Part shown: one piece after another, positions 1-12,800 of the stretch
Layout of the letters: every line of letters begins with the position of its first letter
Numbering within the stretch: position 1 is the first letter of the stretch
DNA from: Oxytricha trifallax
Taxonomy: Eukaryota > Ciliophora > Spirotrichea > Sporadotrichida > Oxytrichidae
Reading direction: 5' to 3'
Length of the DNA stretch: 64,000 nucleotides
Assembly: GCA_000711775.1 (NCBI GenBank)
Contig: ARYC01001241.1
Location: 1-64,000 of the forward strand
Notes under the pieces: generated by a model
Told to the model about the DNA's origin: nothing
What the model saw: the letters and a program-made list of their open reading frames with translations, nothing else
Databases searched by the model: none
Made by a program: the position numbers and the translations under genes

Positions 1-396
1 ATTTTTATCAAACTTTCTCCATTAAATTGCTTCTAATAATGTTTGATTATTTTAGGAGGTCCTAAAAATTAAGTTCAACCTTTATTAGGAGTTAAATTTT
101 AAGGTTAAAACTTAATTAGGAGCATATTAAATTTAAAAAATGTTTAATAACTTTACCTCAAAATTAAGTTCAAACTTGATTTGGAGGACCTCCTAGAGAA
201 ACAAAACTTCATTAGGAGTATTTTAATTTACTATGTATAAAATTCTCATAAAATATGTCAACTTACAGTCTTTTATGGTTAGTTAATTTACTTACCTCTC
301 AGCAAAGAATCTACCAAAGTGTCTTATGCACTACTATATAAGTTTATCTAGGTAGATTTTTATCATTATTATAATAAAATATATCAGAAAACTAAA
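1..396. repeat. AT-rich flank with recurring TTAGGAG-like words
   Basis: No gene is seen. The first 230 bases repeat short words of the form (A/T)TTAGGAG and GGAGGtCCT at about 50, 87, 116, 180 and 211, with loosely repeated AAATTAAGTTCAA text around them. This could be the decayed edge of a mobile element running off the left end or the 5' flank of the zinc finger gene. Only the word repetition is visible. Confidence 0.3.
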
Positions 397-930
397 ATGA
401 GCGCTAACCTTTTGAGAAGAGCGGCATTACTTGGATCATGTCAATTAAAGTTATCATTCCAGCAACCAAGAAAAGTAGAGACCAAAGACGCTTGTACTCA
501 GTGGGAGCCTACTTATGACACAACTTTGACGAGTCAAGCTTTGAGATTTAAATATAAGTTAAGTAGGAGGTTATAATAGAAGCTGTCTAAATTGAGGAGG
601 AAGTAACAACGCTCCATAGAGCATTAATAAATACCAGCCAAAGTTGACTATTAATGCAAAGAATGCAATAAAGTTTTCCCTTACAAGTCAACTTATAAGA
701 GACACATGAGTGATACACACAACGATATGCCAAGGTTATATCTCAAGCATTAAAAGAAAGATGGGAAGTATGTATGTGAGTTCTATGAGAAGCCAAATTC
801 TCATACAAGAGACCTCAAAGTGCACTTAAAGAAAAAGCACAATTAAAGTTTTGTCTTTATTCATGAACTACAGGAATAGATTCCTCTAAAAGAGAAGATC
901 AAGAAACCCAGTGGAGTCTCTAAGAGTTGA
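397..930 (+). CDS. C2H2 zinc finger protein
   Basis: One uninterrupted ciliate-code frame of 177 aa from ATG 397 to TGA 928-930, with TAA/TAG as Gln. Around residues 89-110 it has a canonical finger, CKEC...H-x4-H with spacing C-x2-C-x12-H-x4-H. A second, degenerate finger follows about 28 residues later: it keeps the H-x4-H (HLKKKH) but has Cys-Glu-Phe-Tyr where the Cys pair should be, so it probably cannot bind zinc normally. The N-terminal 80 residues are basic and Gln-rich. It is probably a nuclear nucleic-acid-binding protein; the target is unknown. The stop lies 19 bp before the ATG of the following kinase on the same strand, unusually close for independent hypotrich genes. Confidence 0.72.
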
Positions 931-949
931 AGTCTAGAAGTAAGTTAAA

Positions 950-2654
950 ATGAAGAAAGCAGTCAAGAACTTTCCAGTCTCTGAGATCAATAAAATCATG
1001 GTTAAAATAGAGGCAACGAAGATTCCCATATTAAAAATTATTGACTTAGATTCTTGCCTAGAAAGCTACCTCACTCTTGAAGATAAAATAGAGAAGAGAG
1101 TCATTACTGATGAATAATATGCTTACAAGATATATCCTTTCAATTACTTCCTTGCTGATGACAAGTTCCAAATGGAATTTGCTAATGAGTATTATGCTCT
1201 TTAAAAGGCAAAGTTTAAATGAGTGTAGGCATATCATCTAGCTTGATGCTATTTTACTTGGTAAAGATCGTGTAGCCTTCAGGCTTTCTTTACTTGAAAT
1301 GACTTACAGAGAATTCTTATCTGACAATAGATGTCAGAGATAAATTAAGGTAAAATTTTTTTAGTGTAAGTAAATGAAAAGATTAATCAAAATTTATGAA
1401 TTCTTAATTATCGAATAAAATCATAAAAGTCTTAAATAAGGGAAAATTTATACATTTTAGAGAGATTTGAAATTTAATTATCTCAAAAACAATATTGCAG
1501 ATATACGCACGATATTATGACTGTAGAGCGAAACTTCGCTCCAATAGTTTAGAGCGAAGTTTCGCTCCAAATATACAAAAATGTCGTCTGCCGAGGTGCA
1601 TCTCGGAAAAGTCAGCTTGCTATACGGAAACCACTTTTTGATTTCCACCCTCTTTTTAATTATGATTACTATTATTTTTAATAAATTTAATAATATATAA
1701 ATTTACGCAATTTACTAAATTTATAATTTATCACAAATCCTAATTCTTAATAGAGAAATTTTATTATGTTAAAATTATTTAAGTTTTAATTAAAAATTAA
1801 AACCTTATTATTAAATTTATTAAAAATAATAGTAATCTTAATTAAAAAGAGGGTGGAAATCAAAAAGTGGTTTCCCGTATAGCAAGCTGACTTTTCCGAG
1901 ATGCACCTCGGCAGACGACATTTTTGTATATTTGGAGCGAAACTTCGCTCTAAACTATTGGAGCGAAGTTTCGCTCTACAGTCAGAATATCGTGCGTATA
2001 TCTGCAATATAGTTTTCGAGATAATTAAATTTCAAATCTCTCTAAAATGTATAAATTTTCCCTTATTTAAGACTTTTATGATTTTATTCGATAATTAAGA
2101 ATTCATAAATTTTGATTAATCTTTTCATTTACTTACACTAAAAAAATTTTACCTTAGCTAGATAGTATAGCAGATAGTTGAAGGGATTGAAGAGCTTCAC
2201 AAGCTAGGTTATGTTCATAGAGACTTAAAGCCAGAGAACATCATGATGAACTTTCAGCCTCTTAGAGTTTATATTATTGACTTCAACAGAGCTCAAAGAG
2301 TGCAAGCCTCTGCATAAGGAAATGTATACGGCACTCCTGGATATTTCCCAGAGAAGAGAGGATTGGAGAGATGGAGACACTTAATGGGATATCTGGGCTC
2401 TAGCAGTAATAATAATAGAGAGCGACATGCCAAGAAACGATTACTTTAGCTGCAGGGGTGAGAGAGATTCTAAGCAGAGAATCAAACAATATCTCGATAA
2501 AAATAAAATAAATGGAGGTCTCAGAGAACTTGCATACTCAACTATTATCAAGCCAAGCTAAGAGAATTAACAAACAATAGAAACAATCAAACATCAACTT
2601 AGAAAGATAAAATTCAGAGAACTGCCACATGACTCTAAGCTTATGTTTGTGTGA
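950..2654 (+). CDS. Divergent protein kinase, four MDSs
   Basis: Reconstructed from segments 950-1214, 1225-1338, 2175-2360 and 2371-2654, which total 849 nt (282 aa plus stop). Kinase motifs in order: a probable ATP-site lysine in AYKIYPF, helix C Glu in EFANEYYAL, the complete catalytic loop HRDLKPEN, DFN in place of the metal-binding DFG, GTPGYFPE as activation-segment end, and DIWALAV for the helix F Asp. The glycine loop is not recognisable. The catalytic Asp is present, but the DFN change and absent P-loop leave activity uncertain. The raw sequence seems to carry two frameshifts and an 811-bp insertion; all three vanish if three IESs with pointers AGT, CAGA and GAGAG are removed. The family resembles small kinases abundant in hypotrichs (recollection, not a search). 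Confidence 0.75.
1215..1224. other. IES, 10 bp, pointer AGT
   Basis: AGT at 1212-1214 repeats at 1222-1224. Excision removes an in-frame TGA and joins the helix C part of the kinase to the following strand in frame. Confidence 0.6.
1339..2174. other. IES, 836 bp, pointer CAGA, holding a foldback element
   Basis: CAGA at 1335-1338 repeats at 2171-2174. Excision joins the kinase reading frame directly before QIVEGIEELH, upstream of HRDLKPEN. Nearly all of the IES is the inverted-repeat element at 1346-2156. Confidence 0.65.
1346..2156. mobile_element. Foldback/MITE-like element with about 345-bp inverted arms
   Basis: The arm from 1346 to about 1694 is repeated almost perfectly as its reverse complement from about 1805 to 2156; the middle is about 110 bp of AT-rich sequence. 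Termini read TAAGGTAAAATTT... and ...AAATTTTACCTTA, compatible with a TA target duplication. Each arm contains nested short palindromes built on GGAGCGAAGTTTCGCTCC-like text at about 1523-1570 and 1930-1978. No transposase frame is present. Short open frames in the arms are by-products of the repeat, not genes. Confidence 0.85.
2361..2370. other. IES, 10 bp, pointer GAGAG
   Basis: GAGAG at 2356-2360 repeats at 2366-2370. Excision joins GTPGYFPEKR to DGDTQWDIWALAV in one frame and makes the total kinase length divisible by three. Confidence 0.6.
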
Positions 2655-2799
2655 AATATTTTAAAAACTCGCTTGTTATACTCACTTAAATTACTAATAT
2701 TTAAACATTAAACCCCTACATAAACCCTATTAAAACCCTAATAAAGTATGCACTAATAGTCTACTTTTATCAATCAAAAACTCAATCAAACTACTGAAA

Positions 2800-2815
2800 G
2801 GGTTTTGGGGTTTTG
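2800..2815. repeat. Telomere-like tract GGGTTTTGGGGTTTTG
   Basis: Two units of the hypotrich telomere repeat G4T4, internal to the contig, 146 bp after the kinase stop and 13 bp beyond the stop of the convergent basic-protein gene. On the + strand it has the orientation a telomere would have at the kinase gene's 3' end. Scattered CCCTA/CCCTATT words lie just upstream (2706-2745). It may be chance, a residue of an integrated macronuclear end, or remains of a telomere-repeat-tipped transposon. Confidence 0.5.
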
Positions 2816-2828
2816 ATTGTTGTCACTG

Positions 2829-3593
2829 TCATCTGGTTGCAATATGCCTTAGCTTGGGAGAACCAATTTACCATTCATCAATACAATGTGAAAAACCATA
2901 ACTACACGATAGAAATTGTATTTAAGAATATTGATTGGCGAGTACATTTGCCTTTAAATTTGCTGGCTTGCCGCCTCTATTAGTGTCATCAAATGCGTCT
3001 CCACCCTTGGTTCTTACATGATCGTGATCGTTGCTTGATTGATTGCTATCGTCATCATCAGACTTACTGATATCCTTAGTTTTCTTCTATAAATTTATAA
3101 ATTTTAGATGACCATCATATGACTCAAGTACTAATTATTCAATTACACATTAATGTTTGTTTTTTCTTCTTGGCTTTCTTTTTCTCCTAGCTGGAACTAA
3201 CACTAGCTACACCTTTCCCGTCTTGCATCTGCTGTTCAGCTAACTCCTGTGAAGTCTTCTTCTGCTTCTTCTTCTCATTGGTTTGAAGTTGATTGCTTGA
3301 CTTCTTGTCATTGGGTTGTGCTGTGGCGAGGTCTGGTAGCAATCCGTTTGTGTTTCTGTCCACTTTTTGGAATAGTCGGGTGTTTGTGCTATTGTTATTT
3401 ATAGCTGGTAGTTACTATTTTAATATGCAAATAAATTCCATATAAATATATTGTCAAGTAGAAAGAGAAAAAATATCGTTAAAGATTAATAATTTCAGTT
3501 TAAGAGGGATATAATTAAGAAAAGATAATTGAACTATTAGGTCTTTTTATTGTTTGACTTCTTTGATTTCTTTTCCTTTCTCTTTCTGGACAT
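2829..3593 (-). CDS. Lysine- and glutamine-rich basic protein, three MDSs
   Basis: Segments in coding order are 3593-3533, 3413-3162 and 3079-2829, totalling 564 nt (187 aa). The N-terminus MSRKRKEKKSKKSNNKK is a run of basic residues like a nuclear localisation signal; a central KKKQKK...EKKKAKKK stretch is also basic, and an acidic DDDDS patch follows. I recognise no domain. It could be a nuclear or nucleolar protein, but function is unknown. The gene is convergent with the kinase upstream of it on the map. The reconstruction rests on two pointers (AATAGT and GAAGAAAA) that both restore frame. Confidence 0.68.
3080..3161. other. IES, 82 bp, pointer GAAGAAAA
   Basis: On the minus strand GAAGAAAA flanks this insert (plus-strand TTTTCTTC at 3080-3087 and 3162-3169). 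Without excision the frame meets a TGA shortly after KKKKQTLM. A GT...AG intron reading would leave the exons out of frame, so an IES fits better. Confidence 0.7.
3414..3532. other. IES, 119 bp, pointer AATAGT
   Basis: Plus-strand ACTATT at 3414-3419 and 3533-3538 gives the 6-bp pointer. Excision joins KKTQQ to QLPAINNN in frame and removes a TGA. Confidence 0.7.
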
Positions 3594-3846
3594 TACAAAC
3601 TCCTAAAATATTTTATATATTTTATTGGAGGTAAATGTGGAAATTAACAGGGAATTAAGTTTTATTGAAAATATAAGATTAAATTAACGTTATACTTTTG
3701 CTTCTAATATTTTCAATAAGGATCTTTTAAATTTCCTTGTTTTCCAGCTCATTCTATAAGACCAAAATATTTCATTCTATAACTATTACCAAATTTATTT
3801 TTATAAATATATCCATAATATACACTTAGACCCCTCTTAAGAAAAT

Positions 3847-6800
3847 TCAAATAAAAATATAAGTTAGTTTATTTTAGGTTATAATTTCTTTGGCCTAATG
3901 CTACACATTCTATGATTCGTTATCTTCCTCTGATGATCCACCTTCATATCTTTGCTAATTTTGTCCGTCTTCCTCATCACTATCACTTGCATTTTACTCA
4001 GAAATTTTATGACCGGAATATGGGGGTCTCACTCTAGCATCCATGGGTCTCCCAGACAATTGCTGTTATTATTGCTGTTGCAATTGAATAGTTGGTAAAT
4101 TTGCTATGATTGGAATGGGATTGATGACATTGTTCTACAGCATAGGGTAATTTGTCTGATTTAACATGCTATTGTCGAATGAAGCATTTGCATTAGGAGC
4201 GGGAATCGCTAGTTAATTCTTAAGGTTTTAGTGATACTAACGTTCATACTCTTCTAATTCTTTTTGTCTATCTGGTGATATGTTACCAAATCCATTCTTT
4301 GGCTAGTCAAAATTTTATAATAATTTTCATTGAATTAGAGAGTCTAAAATTTTATAATCAATAAAGTCAAAGCCATAGATTTGCTATTGAGTAGTATCAC
4401 CTTTTTGGATATCTTCATATTTGTTTTCTCTTCCGTCTGTAACACTGTAAACTCCAATTTATTAAATTTTTAAAGAAATAAATTTACTCTAATATGTTTA
4501 CATGTGAAGCACGTGGCATCTATCAAGGATGCATCCAGCAATACCCAAAACAATCAAGAATATATCAAATGCCATAGTAGCTACTCTTACAAACATATCG
4601 TCAGAGTATTCGATTACCATAGCAGTACTATTATGAAGTTCCTCCAAGACTACATTGACTTCAAATACTGTGAACTGTGAGAGATGACTTGTACAACACT
4701 TTACTTTGACATCCGAAGTCGAATCATCTTTGATGTCTGTAGTTTCAGAGCATGTTAGTGCTTCCCAAACTTGTTAAGCTTCATTAAAAGTACGGCATTC
4801 GAAGTACCTTTTATAGGAGTTTTACATTCCTGACAGCATTTAATCTACTGAAATATCGAATTGAATTGGCATGGTCATGTTCGAGGATTCAGAAACTGAG
4901 GTTTGATTTAGCATGTAAGATTTTCCGTCCTGAGAAAAGGTCTCTGGGGAATTGTCTACTGTTATTATTAAGATGTCACTTGCTAGTCTCTCGTGAACTA
5001 TCTATTTCATGGTGCTATTAAAAAGATTAATAAAAATAGGTTAAATGATAAATTAAGAAAATATGTCAATATAAAATATTGAAATCTGAATCAGTTGCTG
5101 GTTTTTAAGTATCATTCATTGCACTTCTATCAAAAGCTACTGCTTTAAAAATGACATTTTCATATGAAGCAAAAACGCTCTCACTTGCATTTATAGAGAT
5201 ATTAACTCTTGATTTCATTTCCAAGCTTACAATATTGGATTAGCCTGTACCATCATTTTGAGCAATTTTAACAATAGAATATGAAATATCTCCATAAGTG
5301 TTATTGAATTGTTAATTAGGTGCCAAGCTACCACTATATTAATCGAGATTCTATATGAAAGCACTGACAAGAGCTCTTCTCTCCACAAGAGTCAAGTCTG
5401 CATCCTTAGTTTGATTAAGTAAATCTCCAGCTATTTTAGCAACTGTTTAGAATTCATCTACGTCAATCAGATTAACTTCTACAACCTATCCGTTCTATCT
5501 TCTTTCAATAAAAGGAGCCGATTGATTAGTATTGTCAGTATTATTAGTTTAGTTTTAACCAGAGATGGTAGAATCTACAGTTGATAGGTAAGCTTAAATT
5601 GTCATTCCAAGAAGTTGTTTATCTTTCAAGAGTTCAACATTGTTTTTCAAACTCGTAGTAATAACTTAAAGTACCTCGATCTTAGTTGACTTCTCAATAG
5701 CAGAGGATAAACTATTTGAATCTAATGGGGTGTCTTATTAGCTTAAAATCAATTATTATATGGAATTCTTAAGTAGACTTGCTTGAGAAGTAGAGTTAAT
5801 CAATGTATTTGACGTTTCTCCTAAATCCTACTTAAGCTTCAAGGACTGTAAAATAATTCCAGAGTCTGTTGAATTTGTACCTTAGAACATTAAATCACTA
5901 AGAGCTCCTTAGTTAGATTCATCAATAATCACTTTATTGACTTCTATTGTTTGATTTTAGGCAAGAACATTTCCAGATGGATCTTGGCATACAAAGGAAA
6001 TGGAAATTTATCCAGATGGTAACTTAACTATGTGTGTTGTACTTATTGCAGATTCATAACTCTTTGATTGAGACAAGATAGTAACAGCCAGATTGTTATT
6101 TGAAGTGTACCCAAGTACACAGTAGAATAGTTAATCAGAGATAGTTTAAGCCTTGATTGTTACATTAGTTGAAAAAGCCAAGACATCAGTTAATGGGGAA
6201 ACAACCATATTTAAATACGAAGTTGAGTCACTTAAAACTGTTCTGTATGTATTGAACTTAGAGGTTGTTGACCCAAAAACATAAACTTTACTATCGTCAA
6301 TTGATCGAGGCAAGCAAGAAATAATGTACTCTTTGTTAATTTCAAAAGCTGTCCAAGACAGTCTCAAATATTTTCCAGTTTATACAGCAATAGTGCTGTT
6401 TGTTAAATTTACTTAAACAGATTCAGAGGATATTAAGCTCCAAGAATAATTAAACTTCTGTAGATAAATATTACTAAGGTTCTAATTTGCTTCACAAGTA
6501 AAAACATACGATTTCTTTGATAGATCTAGAGTATTTTTCTCATTTATATCTCCTATGATTTTAAAACTAGTAACCTAAAAATCAACAGATGGAGAAGTTT
6601 GAACCTATTATTATTTCAATTAAGTTATAGAAAGAATTTTTATGCTATAAATAGAGCAATTAGATAAAGGTTACTCAGTAACTTTGTCGTTTATAGATAA
6701 AACAAACCAATAAATACCCGAATACCCAAGATAACTAGATGGAATAGTAAAATTCAAGCTTTATTTTTGAATCATCAATCTTTTCGCATCGTTACATTCC

Positions 6801-9800
6801 ACATTTTTGCCAGTAATTTGATCTCTGTACCAACATATCCATTTTAGATTGAATGTATTTATATTAATGTCCTCTCTAATTATTGCATTAATTCGATTGT
6901 CAATATCTGGTTGAATTAATATCTAAGAGCCTTAGGCTATTTTACAAGCAGGAATAACTTATTCTACAGTCACAATTTGAGAATCCGTAACCATATTATA
7001 AGGAGTGGCAAGTTTATAGTTTACTATATATTGTTGTCCTGAACTCAATTACCATGGCATAATTGTGCAATTTAGTAAATCAGAAATTACTGGTCTTTTT
7101 TATGCAGTCATAACTGAACATGACATTGAAAGATTATGATGTTTTAAGACTTCTTATGTCAACTTTATTTTCGTCACAATACCATTACAGCCATACTCAA
7201 TCCACCAAGGTGCGACAGTATAAGTTTATTAAGGTGCAATTTTTATTTAAATTTGATCGAGTATGACTTCTATTTTTGGAGAATTAATCATAACCGCATG
7301 TACTCTTTTTTACACTTGTTAATTCAGCATGTTAATTGCTATGATTGAAATATTTAAATGTACTGCTTGTACTTCCATAGGCAATGCTTCATGAAGTGAC
7401 TATAGATTTAAAGCGAGTTATCCCATACTTTTAAGTGTCAAAGACTCAATAATAAGTTGCATATCTGTTAAGTCAACAATTTATTGCTGGAACACATTTA
7501 AAATTAGGATGAATTTAAATTCAAAATGATTTGAACTTAAAGTCTATTTAATTTGTTTAGGGAATGAAATTAAATAATATAAAATATTTTTAAATCCACC
7601 CTATTTTTTTATATATATTTTTTAATTTTATATACCCAAATTAAGATCATATTCGACAGAATAACTGCTCCTCATTTTTTAAAAGATATTTAATTTAATT
7701 AAAATTTAAATTTTTAATATATTCCTACAATAATAATCATCTTGTAATATATTAACATTTAAATATAAAATTATTTAAAGGGCAATAAAATAAATAATTT
7801 ATTATTAATCATCATTCATTCTTTCTGAGTTATTAGTTGTTGTATTATCCTAAACATTAATAAATTTTAATTATGTTAATTCCTCAATAATGTCAATTTT
7901 CCATTAAATTTGTTTATATCCAGTTTCAAATCCCTTTGAGTAAAGAATTTATACAGTGCTTTATTCTTCTGGTTGACATTTTTGAATTCTTAGTTCTTGA
8001 TTATTCAGGAAAATATTAACACTGAGAGATTGGTTCATTGAGCTGCCATTATTGGTAGCGTTATTTTAAAATAAATAATTTCAATTATTATAAATCTATA
8101 AGTTATTACCATTAGAACCAGAACCAGAGTTATTTCCATTTGATGAATTTTGCCCTGGCTGTGAATCAAAATAGTCATATACTTTATCTCCAATCCATAG
8201 TGCATCTATAATTCTGAGATGATATTTATCGCTAGGTCCATTTTAATCCTCTACACAATTTTTTCTTGCAAAATTGTTTTCGTTTAGCTTGAAAATTAAT
8301 TGTTTTTTAAGCAAATTTGACATAACTTCTTCAGGTAAGTTATTCATTTTTATGTGTGTTTCTTAAACTGGTACATAGTCGTTCACTTAAGAAACATATA
8401 TTTGTCTCGTTATACTTTAGACTTCGCAAAGATGCATGTCTAGTAGATTTGGACTTCTTAGTTCAATCAAATGAGATAGCATGATATTGTCTTAAGATTG
8501 GTTTTAGTAATTAAAAAAATTAAAGTAATTCATTGAGTTATTTTGAGGCATATACCATGGATAGCATTGACTTTATTCTCTTCTGAAGGCTTAGAAATAT
8601 GCTGAACATGGCAGGGTAACGTTCAAAAATAATTATAATTAATATCAGTTTGGTCTTATTAAATTAATTCAATTCAATAGTGATGAAGCCCATTGAACAT
8701 CTTAGGTTAGAACTCTTAGCATTTTCCCAACTTTAGATACTTCTACTTAATAATTGAACAAACACTAGCACACATCAATCATTCCCCAAGTATTATAGTC
8801 ATAAACGCTTTACTTAAAAGAAAATGGGCTGCAAATTTCGCAAATAGGAGCTGGTTGTATGACGTTATAGTATGAATATGCTTAAGAACATTTTAAGCAG
8901 CCATTAGAGCATGGTTTACACATCATTGATTGTTTATCGTTAAATAGTTTTGGTAAAGTAGGCATTTCTTATGATAGTAGCTCACAGTCTCTTATACAAT
9001 GAAGCTGATTGGTCATTGGGTGTCTGAAAGAATAGAGCCCAGATGCACATTATTATTAAATGATTGTGCTTAATTCAGTTAATTTAAACAAATAAATTAT
9101 AGGTACACGTTGTTGGATTTGTGCAATTAGAACAACCTGCCTGACATCTATCACAATTTTTAGTAATAGAATTAGTAGTGAAATTGAATAGATCTTCACA
9201 TTTAATAACACATTTGTTAACCTCTGGAATAAAAGTAAATCCTTCTTTGCATCCAAGTGCATAGTCAGCCTTTCCAATACAATCAGTTGCACTTGAGTTG
9301 CAAGTCAGAATGCAGGTTTCTAAGCTGCTACAATCTGCACATCCTGCATTGCAAGTGATGCATTATTTTAGGGTTAAATCGTAAAAAGTTCCTTTGGGAC
9401 ATAAAGCAGAATTAAATAAATTATATTCTAGTATTCACTTAAATCAGAAGTTGCAGAAAGACATTAGTTTTAGAATAATGGAAGCTTTAGAGCTCCAGTA
9501 GAAGTGCCTTAAGATATTTATTTGAATCCTTCTTTACATTAAGTACAGGCTTATGCAGTACAAGTTTGACAATTTTCAGAGCATTAATTTAAAAAGGAAT
9601 TCATAATATAAAATTCAAGAATTTCAATTCTGATTGTTGACACTTTGTAGAGTTTAAGAAATTAGCGGCAGGACATGATTCTAAACATTGGCCTCTGTAT
9701 GAAACCAGAGGAGATGCGCACTCTGTGCAAAGTATTGAATTTGCTATATTTGCGCATTTAGAGCAAGTTGATTAACAGCCTATAAAATTTTAAGATATTT

Positions 9801-12800
9801 AAAGCTTACTTTGACACAATCCAGTACTTGAGTTACCAAACATGCCGTCTGGACATACGCCCATACATTACTTTTCAGATAAAGTGGTATTCATACTAAA
9901 TGCGTATATTGGACAACTCAAACATTTTGTTGACTCTGGTCCACTACATGTCTGGCATGTTGAATGACACTTTTAACATTTATTAAGAATAAAAGAGAAT
10001 TATTTAATGAAATTTAAATTAATAATTAAAATACAAATACTTAATAATGGTGACGCTAGTGGAACTGTTTACTCACAAAAAATGTAAGTTAAAAAAAACA
10101 TATCTGCAATTCATTTTATTCACAGAACCAGGCATGTAAGAATCGTGAAGGCTGAGAACATGAAATTTACAGAGCAGCTCAAAGACAAGATAACAGAAGA
10201 CTGAATCATGCAGATGGTGACATTTACGAAGGCATTTGGAAAGATGAAACTTTTTTTTGAGATTCTATTTTTTTTATTATTACAATAAGTATTGGCATTC
10301 ATCAAAATTATCTTCTTACAATCATATATTTTTCGCTTTATTCATCGTAATTCTAAGGTACTCTTATCTAGGTACATACCATTTGGACAGATCCATGCTG
10401 AAGCACTTATACATTAATGATTAGTTTTATTCAGAATGAAACCGTTGTTGCAAGTTTAGCAAAATGTTGAATTGTAGATACAAGTGGCGCATTAATTTAC
10501 ATCACAGTCTTTGCATTTGTTTAAATCATTATAGTCTACAAATTGATTTTAAGTAGGACAAACATTAGTGCAAGTTTATAATTGTTCATTCAATATTTTA
10601 TTAGGAGGACACGATAAGCAGTTTTATGATAAAGGTCCGTTACAAGTTGCACAATCAGATGAGCACTCTATATAATGTTAATTCAATAAATTCTTACTTT
10701 CACATCTTATTGATCCATTATCAAAGTATGTTCTAGAAGGGCAATTAAAATCAAAACAAAAATAAATAAGCAGTTAGCCAAGCATTTCTATTTACCTGAG
10801 CTATCTATTTAAAGTTTCGTTCCATTTTTGCATTCCAGACAATGAGTTGAATTGCATAATGCACAATCTTATTCACATTTCACACATTTAATAGAGCCAT
10901 CTTAATATTTTACTAAGGCAGACTCCTAAGGGCAGGTTTCTCTACAAATATTATCACCTGATGTAGTCTCAATAAAATTCAAGCCAGGCATGCATTTCAT
11001 ACATGAACCATCTACACTGCACTACATACAGCCAGCTGTACATTAAACACATCTACGCATTTGTACGTTGAAGTATTCGTTTAGTTTTGCACATTAGATT
11101 ATGCCTCCAGTCGATTAGTTCTACTATACAATCTAACAAATTGAAGTATTCATCCATTAATTATTAGGTGTAAGTACTAATTTGAAGCCAATACTGTATC
11201 CTTTTTGACAAATGAGGCATGTTCCGTTTTGTGAACATTGTTAGCACCCCACCGAGCAAGGTTGGCATTACTAAGTTGTAGTATTGAAGAAAGTTAAATT
11301 TCCACATTAAGGATTAGAAGAATTGTTGGTGGTGCTGTTTGTAGAATTCATCATTGAACTATTAGCAGTTAAATTTAAAAAAAAGCTAAAGATATAAATC
11401 TTTTTGCTGTCTTTAGCAGTATTATTTGTTGAGTAAGTATAATTCGAGTTAGGTAAATTTTATTTCATAAAATTAATTGTTTTAATTGAAGTCTGAATTT
11501 TAATAAAAGGTTTATCATGCATAATCCTAAAGTTTCATTTAATAACCTAAAATATTTCTTTTGCTATTAAATGATTGAAAAATTTTAATGAGATTTTGAA
11601 AATTAATTAGGGTGTAAAAATATTTATTAAGAATTAGCTGTGTGTTATATATTAATAATTTTATATGCTAAGAAAATACTAAGAATAAAATGCATAAATA
11701 GGTTATCAATTTATCTAAAAGAATTATAAATATAGACCTAGAAATGAGAAAATTAAATGAAAAGTAATATTTTTAAAAACTAAAAATATTTTTTTTAAAT
11801 CTTTTGGCATATTCAATTTAATAACACAGATCATATAGCAGAATACTTAAAGTGAAGATTAAAATTAACTTGATAAATCAATTGATATAAAAATTATTAA
11901 AATAAGCAAAATATTACAATTTTGCTTTTCACGATAAAAATTAATCTCATCATATTATCTAAATTATCTGCCAAATAATTATTGTATATTAGGAAATCAT
12001 TTTATAAAAATTCTCAAATATTTATAAGTTTTAATTGTATGTTAAATTAGTAGCACATTATGAGCAGGAATTAATTGATGAGCAAGTATTACACCCGCTT
12101 GCGCAATACAAGCATCTATCTTGAGTTTCATTGATAATATTTTAATTATGTTTAAGTTTTATATAATACTAAAAGCATTTATTTTTATTGAAATACATGT
12201 TGGTCTAAGGACAGCTTTCACTTTTATCACATATTCCTGTTGTAGAGTTAAGGTTATACCCTGGTGCACAAAGCATGCAAGTAGGAAGTAAATCATATAA
12301 TAAAATCAAAGTGAATTTAAGTTAAAATTGAAAACAAAAACATTTAAAACTATATCCAGTGAAGTTGGCATTTCCCAAGAAAGTTTGAACTTAAGAATCA
12401 TCGTAATTCAATGTACAGTTATCACAGCCTTTAGTACAATTCAAGCAAACTTGACCTAACTTATCCCATACAGGTTTGAGAGTTTGGGAGTACTTTGAGG
12501 CTAATTGATAGAAGCCTCTCTGACAACTGATACATGATGTTTTATCGACACAATTAGTACAGTTTCCTGAACAATTATCACATTTTTGAGTATCTTGGTT
12601 GAAGAATTATGAGACTGAGCAATTTGAAACACATTTACTGCTCCAGTATTCAAATATAAAGCCTGGTTGACACTTGTTGCAAGAATATTTTGAAGAGCAA
12701 TTCAGGCAGCCTTATGGACAGTAGTCGCATAAATATCAAATTCTACAAAATAATTCATGCTGAGAAAGTATTTGGTAATTTCGATTTTACGAATAATTTT

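Noticed and set aside
1210..1230. Programmed +1 frameshift at AAA TGA, as in Euplotes
   Set aside because: The second frame break at 2365 has no stop or slippery site, and both breaks are explained by 10-bp repeats-flanked inserts that also fix total length.
1786..2098. Overlapping 65- and 73-aa frames on both strands
   Set aside because: They are mirror images produced by the inverted repeat of the foldback element, with no start context or family likeness.
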